DNA of 64,000 nt from assembly GCF_000182565.1 (NCBI RefSeq), contig NW_015971545.1, positions 413,373 to 477,372 of the forward strand, written 5' to 3'. Under the pieces are notes generated by a model. That model had not been told where the DNA came from. It made no database searches and saw nothing but the letters and a program-made list of their open reading frames with translations. The stretch is from Spizellomyces punctatus DAOM BR117 (lineage: Eukaryota > Chytridiomycota > Chytridiomycetes > Spizellomycetales > Spizellomycetaceae). Each line of letters opens with the position of its first letter. Positions within the stretch are counted from its first letter, which is position 1. The translations under genes and the position numbers were made by a program. Shown here one piece after another: positions 11,140-21,959 of the stretch.

Positions 11140-13095
11140 ATGACCGAAGACAAGCCTGCAACCGGCGATGTTAACCTGCTTCTGGACGACGTGACGGGGG
11201 AAATGGTCTCCAAGTCGTGAGTATAGTAATATATAGGCAGTCAGCACATGAACCAACGTGCAACCTGTTTTGCATAACCACATTCATGATTATAACTTTT
11301 CTTTTTCTCTACCCATAGTGAGTTGAAGAGACGAAAGAAGCAGAGAGAGAAGGAGGCGGCGAAGGCAGCAAAGGAGGCCGCTGCTCCCAAGCCCGCTGCC
11401 AAAAAGGAGAAGGAAGTGGAGGAAGAGGAGCTAGACCCCCGCAAGTACTTTGAGAATCGGTCCAAGCTTGTCCAAAAGCTTCGCGAATCGAAGGAGGCAT
11501 ATCCACACAAATTCGAGGTTTCGATCTCTCTTCCCCATTATATCGAGAAATACTCGAAGCTGGAGGACGGTGCTCGACTTGACAAGGAAATTGTGACAGT
11601 GGCCGGACGTCTTCACAACTGCCGTGCTTCAGGAAAGAATCTCATCTTCTACGATTTGCATGCCGAAGGAGAAAAGATCCAGATCTTGGCATCATCCCAG
11701 GACTCTGAACGAGACTTCCATGAAGTGCACAAGAACTTGCAGCGGGGTGACATCGTCGGTGTCAAGGGGTTCCCGGGTAAATCTAAGAAGGGGGAACTGT
11801 CAATCATCCCGAAGGACATTATTCTCCTTACCCCGTGCTTGCGCATGTTGCCTAAGGCTCACTACGGTTTCAAGGATCAAGAGCTCCGATACCGGATGCG
11901 CTACCTCGATTTGATCATGAACAACAACGTGAGAAACAAGTTCACAACAAGAGCCAAAGTCATCAACTATCTTCGACGATTCCTCGACAATCTGGGATTC
12001 CTTGAAGTTGAAACCCCCATGATGAACATGATTGCTGGCGGAGCAACTGCCAAGCCGTTTATCACTCACCACAACGACCTAAAGCTAGATTTGTTCATGC
12101 GGATTGCTCCTGAACTCTACCTCAAACAATTGGTGGTGGGCGGTCTAGACCGAGTCTACGAAGTCGGAAAGCAGTTCCGTAATGAAGGAATTGATCTCAC
12201 ACACAATCCCGAATTCACAACTTGTGAATTCTATATGGCGTACGCTGATATGTACGATCTGATGGACATCACTGAAAGCTTGCTCTCTGGTATGGTCAAG
12301 ACTCTGACGGGTGGCTACAAGGTCAAGTACCACCCTAATGGACCCGAAGGGGAAGAATGGGTCCTCGATTTTACTCCCCCTTTCCGTCGTGTCCAGATGA
12401 TTCCCGAGTTGGAGCGATTGTTAAAGGTCAAGTTCCCCCCAGCTGAAACCCTAGGAAATGAAGAAGGACGTCAGTTCCTAGACGATCTCTGCAAGAAGAA
12501 CAATGTTGACTGCTCAGCTCCACGTACCAGCGCCCGTTTGTTGGATAAACTGGTTGGAGATTTCATTGAAGTGCAATGTATCAGCCCCACGTTCATTACC
12601 GAGCACCCACAAATGATGTCGCCGCTCGCCAAGGCGCATCGCTCCACTCCCGGTCTTTGCGAGCGTTTCGAGTGTTTCGTCGCCACCAAAGAGATCTGCA
12701 ATGCATACACCGAGTTGAACGATCCTTTCGATCAACGCGATCGATTCGAACAGCAAGCCGCAGACAAGGCTGCTGGTGATGAAGAAGCTCAACTGATCGA
12801 TGAGACATTCTGTAATGCGTTGGAGTACGGCTTGCCGCCTACTGGTGGTTGGGGATTGGGTCTTGACCGTCTCACGATGTTCTTGACTGATTCAAACAAC
12901 ATCAAAGAAGTTTTACTTTTCGTAAGTGTCATTTGGTCAGTGAGCACCATTACCGGTTCTAAGTATAACTCTTCTACCCAATAGCCTGCCATGAAGCCTG
13001 AAACCCAAGAACAGGAAAAGCAACGAGAGCATTTCATAGCAGAACAAATTAATCCACACGCGGTGAACACTGAGATCGGCGTTCGCTCTACCTAG
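11140..13095 (+). CDS. KRS1: Lysyl-tRNA synthetase, cytosolic (class IIb)
   Basis: This enzyme charges tRNA-Lys with lysine. Three exons (11140-11216, 11319-12921, 12985-13095) give 596 residues, the normal eukaryotic length. The N-terminal extension is a Lys/Ala/Glu-rich helix ([20 protein letters not shown]), typical of eukaryotic KARS and used for non-specific tRNA binding. An OB-fold anticodon domain follows ([20 protein letters not shown]). The class II motifs are present: motif 1 near [12 protein letters not shown], motif 2 at [20 protein letters not shown], and motif 3 at [13 protein letters not shown] followed by LLFPAMKP, which spans the last intron. No organellar targeting peptide is obvious at the annotated start. 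Confidence 0.98.
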
Positions 13096-13204
13096 AGTTT
13101 ACAGTGGATAGAGGAAGCTAAAATGTCATTGATCATGTTAATCAGACTAAATACAATCTGTATCAGGGTGATTTTCCACTATTACATCCTTGATTCCCAT
13201 AATT

Positions 13205-13961
13205 TCACTTTCTCTTGCTTTTCGTTCCACCTCCCCCAGTACCGCCTCCGGAAGCACCGCTCTTCTCGGAGCTTGAAGCTGGTTTACCTGCCGTTCTCCT
13301 ATTTCCACCTTGGGTGGCAGGCGGTTCATAAAGGCTTGTAGTGCTGGAAAAGCCCGATCCCGCTTTTGCTCCCTTACTGGTGGCAGGGCCACCGGTACCA
13401 GTAGATGTAGGTTCACCTCTCGTACCGGCTTTGGGCTTGGTGCGTTGTCGAGATGCTATTGGCAGGGTTAATGCATGAACACGGTGGGATCCAAGTTAAA
13501 AGGATTTCTTTGGCTGACCTGAAAACTTCAGCTTTTCGCCGCCTTGTTGCTCAAGTAAACTCACATATGTTGGAGCAGATTCGTCTGTTTCATCTATTAT
13601 GCATGTAGACCAGTTCGCAAATTAAATCAGCAGATAGTCACAACTTCTGCCTAACCTACCCCCAATAACTTTTACCAAAATATATGTCGCCCTTCCGTCC
13701 AGATACTTTTTTGCATATTCCTTAGATTTGCTTTGTAAATCGATCACTTCCCCTGTCTCTGATGCTAAATCGACATTTTCCAGAAGGTGTGAAAAGCCGC
13801 AACTAGTTTTTAGATGGTGCAACAGGACAGACGCTAAGGTGTTGGGATTTACAAGGCGCTCTTCATTGGCTATAAGAGAAAAATGGATCAAATCAAAGTT
13901 TAAAGAAACTGACGAGGCATGACGGACACCGACCTCCGTATTTTACAACGATGAAGGACAT
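13205..13961 (-). CDS. CXorf65-homologue protein
   Basis: Four exons (13205-13455, 13519-13593, 13660-13869, 13934-13961) join to 187 residues. The first ~85 residues follow the CXorf65 family pattern: MSFIVVKYGANEERLVNP, a LLHHLK.SCGF helix, VDLASETGEVIDL, then YAKKYLDGRATYILVKVIG. It reads like a small ubiquitin-like or beta-grasp fold. The C-terminal half is low-complexity (Gly/Ser/Thr/Lys, GGGTGGGGTKSKRK) and probably disordered. The family has no defined biochemical role that I know of. The assignment is by remembered pattern and is moderately sure. It converges on the KARS stop, 109 bp away. Confidence 0.68.
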
Positions 13962-14119
13962 TGTCGATGAAGGTGTAAGAACTGAACGCTTTCCCGTTGC
14001 TTACATCTTGATTAGTAAGCAGTTGCTATAGCACTAAGCTTGACCTTCATGCAGATCTCGGGATAGCATTGCTTTAAGGAATTTGGGGTTGGGTTCTTGC
14101 TGAGGAACTCTTTCCAATC

Positions 14120-15944
14120 ATGTCCCACGCACAAACACGAATTTGCCGGTCCATTCTAGCCGAGCACTTTGGTCCTCTTGTCGAGGTAATCGCTGCTGCT
14201 ACCATTCACGAGAATGCCCATGCTGACCCTCATATGTAGAAAGTATGCACTGTACTCCTTCAAAGAGGTCGTAGCAACATGTCGGTCCTTGTTCGAGCCA
14301 CTGACATGCCGCCCCGGCAAATACGAGAAAGCTTGTTTGTCCTCATTCAACACAACATTGTGACATACGCGGAAGTTCCAGAAGGCACCCGCATGGTTGT
14401 TTATTATCAAGCGGACGTCCGCAACATCATACTGAGAGACCGGTTTCCTTTGTATATCCGGACTGTTCAGGCAAGATTTGGGGAGGAGGTAAGTGCACAA
14501 GTTCCGCTATCATTGGGACGAAATGATCTCTAACCGCGGTGTAGAGCGAGAGAATTCTTCGCGAAGTCTTGCGACACGGACGTATCAGTTACCTCTTCCT
14601 TTCTCAATCCAAAGCTACGAAACTCTCACGAGAACAGCTGATAAATTGGTTTGTTCGGTTGGTGGACGAAAAGGTTTTAGTGGAATGCACGCACGACGAC
14701 AGCCTTTCGATCGATGACAAGAGGATGCAGGAGGAAGCGACAGAGGTCGCCAAGCGAGGTGGTCTTCCCTTAACTGCCACGGAAATGACAAAATTACGTC
14801 GAGACCTGGCGCAGAAGCGAGAGGTCTTGTATGATGATACCCAAGACACTGGAACCAAAAGGAAGATTGTACGCGATCTCGAAGAAGTTGCACATACGAA
14901 GTTTCAAAAGTTTGCGAACGATGATGGGGAGGAGCCCATCGATGGTACTAAATATTACCGAACAAATTATGATCGGCTGCATGTATATTTACGGAATGAG
15001 GAAGTTGCTAAAGTTGCTGAGCAGCGAATAAACAAAGGAGCGGGAGAAGTAGTTCGCAAGCTGCTGGCTTCCTGCGAACACAAAATGCGTAGATGCAAAG
15101 GAGAATGGAAGTCGGACGCCGTCAGTCAGATAATGTTGGCTTCGACATTGGATCCCCAAATTCCCCTGGCAGTCGACGACAGCAGCGCCAATCCAGTGGT
15201 AGACTACTTGGAAGCCTTGGCGCAGGACGATACTCGTCTCGTCTCTAAGGAGTCGGAGGGAGGGGGAGGACAGTATGCTGTTAACTTGAAAAGAGCAGGA
15301 GAGGAATTGAAAGCCAGGTTGATGGAGTCAATCGTCCAGGAAAAGTTTGGGGACGCGGCCCGACGGATATGGAGAATTCTCCTAATGATGAATAAATTAA
15401 ATGAGATGCAGGTTGGTTGTCCGTTGGAGAGACGATTAAACTGTCATTAAATTGATTCTCTTTTGACTCTTGTACACGTATAGATTGCGAAGTTTGCCCT
15501 TATACCCGTTAAAGAAGCGCGACATTATTTATATGCTATGCTCAACTCTGGTTTGGCGTTTATTCAGGTCCGCGCCTTTTTGTTCCTTGTAAAGAACCAC
15601 AACATCATTAACGCTCCCCAACAAAACAGGACGTTCCCAAGACGTTGGACCATTCCGCCGCCCGAACATTCTTCCTTTGGTACGTTTCCGTACCACGGAG
15701 CACCACCATAATGATTGAATCCGCCTACCGAACGCTTGGCAATCTTAAACAACGAAGAACGAAGGAAGTCGCTGCACGTGCTCGCTTAATTGACAAGATG
15801 CAGCGGCTAGACGTAATCTCTGGAGAGGCTAGATTGAGTGAAGGGGAGTTGAAAGCAGTGGCCCAGCTGAATCAAGTTGTAGGGCAGTTGATATGCACTG
15901 AAGTTAGAATGTCCCAATTCCTCATGATTTTGCAGGAATTTTGA
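14120..15944 (+). CDS. RPC82: DNA-directed RNA polymerase III subunit RPC3 (RPC82/POLR3C)
   Basis: RPC3 is part of the Pol III-specific RPC82/RPC34/RPC31 trimer needed for promoter-directed initiation at tRNA and 5S genes. Five exons (14120-14185, 14240-14488, 14545-15411, 15484-15567, 15630-15944) give 526 residues, the usual length. Tandem winged-helix domains are visible. The N-terminal one reads ILAEHFGPLVEKVCTVLL, then RGRSNMSVLVRAT and QIRESLFVLIQHNIVTY. The next has SYLFLSQSKATKLS then LINWFVRLVDEKVL. The C-terminal part has FFLWYVSVPRSTTIMIESAY, then TLGNLKQRR, the well-conserved RPC82 tail. The start ATG opens MSHAQTRICRSIL. Confidence 0.95.
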
Positions 15945-16055
15945 GATTCTGAACGGACTTTAATAGAAGGGATAAGCCACGTCTGTGCCACTGACGCGTA
16001 TTCGATCAACTTAAACGCCCAACCAAAAACTAGCCTGCATGCGAATTCCGCACAA

Positions 16056-17902
16056 ATGGACCTCGCTTGGAAGGTGATTGTGCTAGTCGGGGCACACATA
16101 CTTGCCATCTTGCTTGCTCTCTCATGGATTAGGTTGCGTGCAGCTCCGGGCAAGAAGGAGCGGGTTGTCGTCCTCGTTCTCGGCGATATAGGTCGCTCTC
16201 CTAGGATGCAGTATCACTGCCTGTCGTTAGACAAGCATGGCTTTGATATTCACTTAGTGGGCTATAAAGGAAAGGAGCCGTTGCACAGCATACAAAATTC
16301 CAAAGGCATCAGCATTCACTATATTGACGCTCCACGGAAACTTTCGGCCAGCTCGTCACCATTCCTCTACATTGGACAAGCCGCTGTACGCATTCTAAGT
16401 CAACTATGGCAATTGATAGACGTTTTATTGTTTCGCATAAAGACACCAGGCCATATACTGGTTCAGGTAGGAGTGGAATGCTCAATCGGCATTTTAATAT
16501 TGGCTCATTCATATGGCCTTTGCAGAATCCTCCTGCCATTCCCACCCTCATTATCGTGCAATTTATTCGTGCAGCTCTAGGGTCCAACCTTATAATCGAT
16601 TGGCACAACTTTGGATACTCCATAATGGCACTGACACTAGGCCAAAAGGCCAGTGTAGTAAGACTAGCTAGATGGTAGGGTCACTCATGATGGGTTCTAC
16701 GTTGTCGCGCAAAAGATGACATGAAATTGTTTGACAAAGGTACGAGCGGACGCTCGGGGCCTTTGCCACTGCTCATCTATGTGTGAGCAAAGCAATGGCG
16801 TCGGAAATTCGGGATGGTCTCCATGCACGGTATGTTATCCATTCCGCCAATTTACTACTGCTTCTTGGGGACCCAGCTCATGTCAAGGTATTGTTTTAGC
16901 GGAAAAATAGCAATACTGTACGATAGACCCCCCGAGGATTTTCGACGTCTGTCTTTAGAGGAGATCCACGAGGTTGGTGGACAAACTATGTGAATCCGTC
17001 CGATCTTCCTTTATATTTGAAACCAGTTTACCTCCCAATACGATTGGCGTGGAGACGAATTAAAGCATGGAGTAGAAGATAGGGCTGCAAGTTCTCCTTT
17101 TACCTCTTTAACAACGTCGGGATGTCAGTTTCGTGCAAATCGACCAAAGCTGGTTGTGAGCAGCACGAGCTGGACAGAAGATGAGGATTTTGGAATCTTA
17201 TTAGACGCCGTCAGTCGATACGATGAAGAGGCAAGACGATTGGAGAAATCAGCATCGGAGCGCCTGTCAAGCATCGTCATCGTCATTACCGGCCGCGGCC
17301 CTCTTCTCCATTTCTATAAAGAAAAGATCCGCAATTTAAAGCTGCAGTACGTGGAAATCAAAACTGCTTGGCTGTCAGCGGAACACTATCCGCTTCTCCT
17401 TGGTAGGACGCATAGATAATTTCCATCCATTAGTGGCATCCCGTTGAGTCCCTTTGGTTGTCAACCATCCATAGGCAGTGCTGATCTGGGAATTTCGTTA
17501 CATACATCTTCGTCTGGTGTGGACTTGCCGATGAAGATTGTGGACATGTTCGGGTGTGGTTTACCAGCTTGTGCGATTGGATATCAATGGTAAGTAGTGA
17601 GGGTCTATCAGCACATGTGAGCCGTAATTTTTGATGCTGCTTCATGTGCAGTTTAGATGAGCTAGTTGTAGACGGGCAAAATGGTCGCATCTTTTGGAGT
17701 GCCGAAGAGTTATGTGAACAAATCAAGGTGTGGTTCGTTAGTACTTTAAGATTTTCACATGGCATGACCCTTGAATCCAATGCAGGATTTACTGCACTCT
17801 CCTGAATCTCTGGAGCGTCTGCGGGCAGGGACAATTGAATTCCAGAAAAGACGGTGGCACACCGAATGGACACAGCACGCGAAATGTCTATTCGATTTGT
17901 AA
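16056..17902 (+). CDS. ALG1: Chitobiosyldiphosphodolichol beta-mannosyltransferase ALG1
   Basis: ALG1 adds the first mannose from GDP-Man to GlcNAc2-PP-dolichol on the cytosolic face of the ER, at the start of the N-glycan core. The N-terminal membrane anchor is clear ([18 protein letters not shown], residues ~7-24). It is followed by [22 protein letters not shown] and [12 protein letters not shown]. Later segments match ALG1: [64 protein letters not shown] and [15 protein letters not shown]. At least seven exons are needed; the first two are 16056-16466 and 16526 to about 16674. The catalytic GT-B C-terminal half lies in 17000-17800. A long antisense frame at 17430-17873 is a shadow. Confidence 0.93.
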
Positions 17903-17952
17903 ATGAAATAAATAAGTTATTCAGTCTCGCCTAGGTGCAAAGAAATCGACAG

Positions 17953-19885
17953 CTAAGAGGTGGTAGCAGAGGTGGATTGTCGCATAACGACTGCGTGGTC
18001 CGGCGTTTCGGGAATATATGGACATTCTGATCCGAGTTCCCCAGTCTCTTGCGTTACTATAGGGTTCGATTGCCGAAGGATTGCAGTCTGCTTTTCTCGC
18101 TTTCGGATAGTATCATCGTAGAATTCTGCCAGACCGAGGTGGTGGCTAAAATGAACATACATACGTGAATAGTCGTTGGTAGTGTAAGAGCGGCTTATAC
18201 ATACCACAAATCTTTATAGGTTTTAGTTTTCGCTAATGTTTCTCTATATTGCTTCCCCATCGATGATGGCCACATTAGTAATAGACAATATTTTGCATTA
18301 TGAAAGGGCTGCAAGAACAACGTCAACATCTGCTGGAAACTGGTAACAGATATGATAACATGTCTCACCATATCATATTGAATAGCGGTTCGCGCGTACT
18401 CTTCCATTATAGTGCGAATGGGAAGTAGGCCCTCTCGCCTGAAAACGGATACATTGTATTGGGGTGCACGAGCGAGCATGAATGAGTGGATCGCTGGAGA
18501 ATGTGGTTTTGATTATTACTCTAGCTTCTTAGTATGAAAATACACGCAAGTTGGCTATACCTGATGATGCTTGTAATTTTCGCACGTCGGACAAACTGAA
18601 GATGTCGCCATTCGCAATGACGGGTACTTGTACAGCGTTCGCGATGGGTTCAAATATCTCCCAATGGCCTGGATCCTGCGGCCGCTCGTCCTTGAATCTG
18701 CAACGGATATGTTAGTGGGCCTATATCAAGCGGTCGGCCTGAGGTTACGCACCGACAATGAACACCAATTGCCTTTACACCGGTTTTCTCGATTCTTTTC
18801 ATGAGGTCGATCGTCCTCTCTATAGCTGTCTGCGACTCGCTTGCTGGCAACATGCGAATTTTACATGTGATTGGCAGTGAAATCTCTGCGACAAGCTTTG
18901 ACAAGATCTGTAGGCAGAGTGGATGCAAAAGTAAATAAATTGAGCCATGGCATAAAGACCTTGTAAAACGCACCGCAATCAGGCGATCTGGGTCACTGAG
19001 AAGCGCCGCTCCCATGCTCGACACTGATCGATGTTATTATTGGGTAATGAGATATAAAATTCCATCAAAGAATTCTCAGTTATCTCGTACCTAATGAAAA
19101 CCGTTTGGGACATCCGCAATTAACGTCAATTCCAGCGACATCTTTTTCCCTGTAAGCATTACCGAGACAAAGTATGACATCAGCAATTATGTCAGGTACA
19201 AGATAAGAGCATGCGTTCATGAGGAGCCTACACAAGTCTCGCTGCTTGCACCGCCAAGTCGGGATCCCCAGTTCCCAGCTGTACAACCAACCGATCCATC
19301 TCTGACGGATGAATCCGTAGCGTCAGCGTTCCACTATCAGTACTAACAAAGTCGACTGTGCCTAGAATATCTGTTAAGGGCAAAGCGAAAGAGAGATCAG
19401 ATCATTTGAAATACACAAGGTAAATTCCGGTGGGAAACTGACCGTTTACGACACGTTTGGATTTTATCAGCCGCTTGTCCACGGTCTCCGGACTGTAAAC
19501 CATATCTGTTGAGAACAGGCCATGTCAATATATGGAAGTCAAACAAGTGGTCTCTACAGTTGAAGAGCCGTCGGGGCTTGTCGGTCGTCACCGGAAGCTT
19601 TAAAGCTTTTCCAGAAAGTACCTCTCGATCACTTCCCCATACCGCCTGTCGCAAACTCAACCCGCTTTCTTCATATCCGCACACTTTGCACTATTAACTA
19701 ACCTGCACCATACTGAAGCGCCAATAGTCGCATGGGAAGAGTGCCAACTCGAACCTAAAGGTGTGGATCAGCGATACGCTGAATATACCAGACAATATAC
19801 TGATGGACCGGACCATTGGGGCTAGCACCAGCTTTCCTCGATAATCAAGCTGGGTCATGATGTCCGTTCCAGCTCCTTGGACCAT
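17953..19885 (-). CDS. DUS2: tRNA-dihydrouridine(20) synthase, DUS2 type
   Basis: DUS2 reduces uridine 20 in the D-loop of cytosolic tRNAs with FMN and NADPH. The N-terminus reads MTQLDYRGKLVLAPMVR, the FMN-barrel first strand typical of DUS2. Further exons give VAGIDVNCGCPKRFS, which holds the catalytic Cys (about plus 19110), then GAALLSDPDRL, KLVAEISLPITCKIRML, RIEKTGVKAIGVHCR and VQVPVIANGDIF. The C-terminal segment (18195-18479) has REGLLPIRTIMEEYARTAIQYD. A stretch of about 65 residues ending in Ser/Thr follows. I count roughly nine exons and did not fix every border. Two in-frame ATGs (19885 and 19858) are possible starts; the second gives the more typical N-terminus. Confidence 0.92.
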
Positions 19886-20432
19886 GCGTCGGCGTATCTG
19901 CTAAATTTGTTGAGCGTCTTCAAACATACAATACAAACTCGACCATTACATACCAATTTCGTTGAGATCGTACGAAAGTGGATTTTAAAGTATGATGGCC
20001 ACCATACGCCCTTCACTAGCATCGAAGGTTCATTGAAATGCGATCCATCAAGTTTGCCAGATCAAACAACTTGCACAAAAAAAAATAATGGAAATGAATT
20101 CCATTTGGGTGCGTGCCCAGAGTTTCGAACTGATGACATGAATCACCGGGATTTACCCGGTGGACCGTATTGTCGGATCGTTCGGGTCACCTGGGACGCT
20201 CCGCCCTGTTGAGGTCATTTGCGTAAACGAGACTTTAATGGTGCTGTTGGCCAAAGGTCTCCTTCGCCAGGCGCTATGCTGAGTTCCGGTTGTTCCTCGT
20301 ATCAATGCAGGATTATTTGTGCTCACGTTCGACATCTACGTGACAAGGTGCTGGGAGGCAGACAAGGCCTCTCTCCACAAAATCCTTCTTCGGCGTGAGA
20401 GATTTCTCTCCCAGCGATATAAAACTCAAAGG
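19886..20432. other. Divergent intergenic region, 547 bp
   Basis: This separates the DUS2 and F-box-like start codons. It contains a poly-A run near 20079-20088 and a GC-rich 7-bp hairpin, CACCGGG-ATTTA-CCCGGTG (20144-20162). A TTTCGAAC-containing stretch beside it looks loosely tRNA-like but does not fold as a tRNA. No gene is seen. Confidence 0.45.
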
Positions 20433-21938
20433 ATGATAAAGCTGGATCCTAGCAAGCCACTCATGCCCCTGGACATATTTCTCCTCATATGTTTCTATGC
20501 AGATTCTTGTACCATATGTAAGTGTCTGCGTGGATGTAAAGAATGGAACGATGTCTTGAATGACCACGACGAACATCTTTGGAGGATGAAGGTGCTATGC
20601 TTCACGTCGTTGACCGTGCATTTCGCGTATCTAACGTCTTATGGCCCAGGTCAAGCCATTTTCCCCAGATTGTTGCCTTCCAACTCGAATGCACGGGGAG
20701 AAATGGAAGGACATCTATGCTATCTACAACATTTGGTCGCGACCCCTAGTAATAAAGTCAGTCGCCTACTTCGAAGTACCTACCATAGGCCCTCAATCAG
20801 AATTACCCTCTTCTCTGGGGCACGTGTTGGACAATCATGTTCTCACCTATCGTCTCGTTGCTGGGTTCATTGCAGCCAAAGAAGATGGCAAGGATATACT
20901 GTTGTCTAGGAAATGCGTGACCGCTAAAGATCGTGTTGTCTACATACTAAAGGGGGAACTATGGTCGACAACTTTGCACGGTCGCAAGTTTGGTCCCGAC
21001 GTGCAGATTGCCTGCCCCAGACTTGGTCCCGAAACGCGCTTAGATCCAGCGATACGATCTGACACCTATCCCGTCGCTGGCTCAGACATGGTAAAATTTC
21101 GACGACTGGACGATGATGCTATCGAAGCAGTGGTAAATGAGCGCTTGTCAGAAGAGGGCCACCTTTGCGGAACAATCTATGCAATGAACTCGTACGATGA
21201 GAATCTAATGCGAGCGTCGCTCAGTTTGATACGAGTCCCCGAGAACTTCCCGCTTGATACCTTCAAGACCTCTGGAGAATCTGATGGAGAACCAGGAACT
21301 GCCATCCCCCATGGAGAACAGATAAGCCGAATTGACCATATAGACGACTCTCTGAATGCTGTGGCATTAAATGAAAATCTTCTCGCCTATCGAACTTGTG
21401 AGTATGATTTTTTGGCTCTTCTTATAATAATCGAGCACCGCCTCATAGTCTTTGTTATTCCATAGGGAGTGGGGATAGTGTTCATCCAATTGTTTTCTTG
21501 CGAATACACGATCAATCTGAATATGCAACTCTATTACTGAACGACATGGAGGATAATTTAGTTCTGCACCTACTCATGACGCGATTTCATGTAATCGTAG
21601 TCTGCGGAGCAGGTCGAGCCGTGTATGTGCACGAACTTGCATCCATGAAGAGGTTGCATACATTCAGCTTGTCCAAATTGCTTGATAAACCAAGCAACGT
21701 TGACTGGGTGGACGTTACCATGGATGAAAACGGTTTGCTTTTTGGCATGGAAGATGGCCGGCTTGTGTTCTTGGACCTACATCATCAGAAGGCAAATATA
21801 TATTGTCGGATGGTTCCTTGTCAGCAGGAGGCATTATGGCTGATGTATCGCGAGAGCCAAATAAAAGGGGGAAGAACAGTCTCGTTGGAAGATAGAGTAG
21901 TGTGCAAAGTGCTAAGAGAGCCGCTTGTAACTATTTAA
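20433..21938 (+). CDS. F-box-like protein with a beta-rich C-terminal region
   Basis: Three exons (20433-20591, 20650-21397, 21466-21938) join to 459 residues. The first 55 residues resemble an F-box: MPLDIFLLICFYADSCTICK, then LRGCKEWNDVLNDHDEHLWR. Immediately after comes EKWKDIYAIYNIW, the WK..Y block often found after F-boxes in fungal and animal proteins. F-box proteins bind Skp1 in SCF ubiquitin ligases. The rest has alternating beta-strand character (LVFLDLHHQKANIYC, VIVVCGAGRAVYVHELA), which suggests a divergent beta-propeller substrate domain. I see no clear WD dipeptides. An ATG at 20319 would give a longer N-terminus, but the 20433 start is closer to the F-box. Confidence 0.7.
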
Positions 21939-21959
21939 AATTGCAAATCTAAGCAACGG

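Noticed and set aside
17430-17873. 147-codon minus-strand frame inside ALG1
   Set aside because: It is antisense to the spliced 3' exons of ALG1, which are supported by conserved ALG1 sequence.
20109-20162. tRNA-like stretch on the minus strand with TTCGAAA and a GC-rich hairpin
   Set aside because: The T-stem does not pair, the hairpin-to-T-loop spacing is wrong and no acceptor stem exists; at best it is a decayed tRNA.
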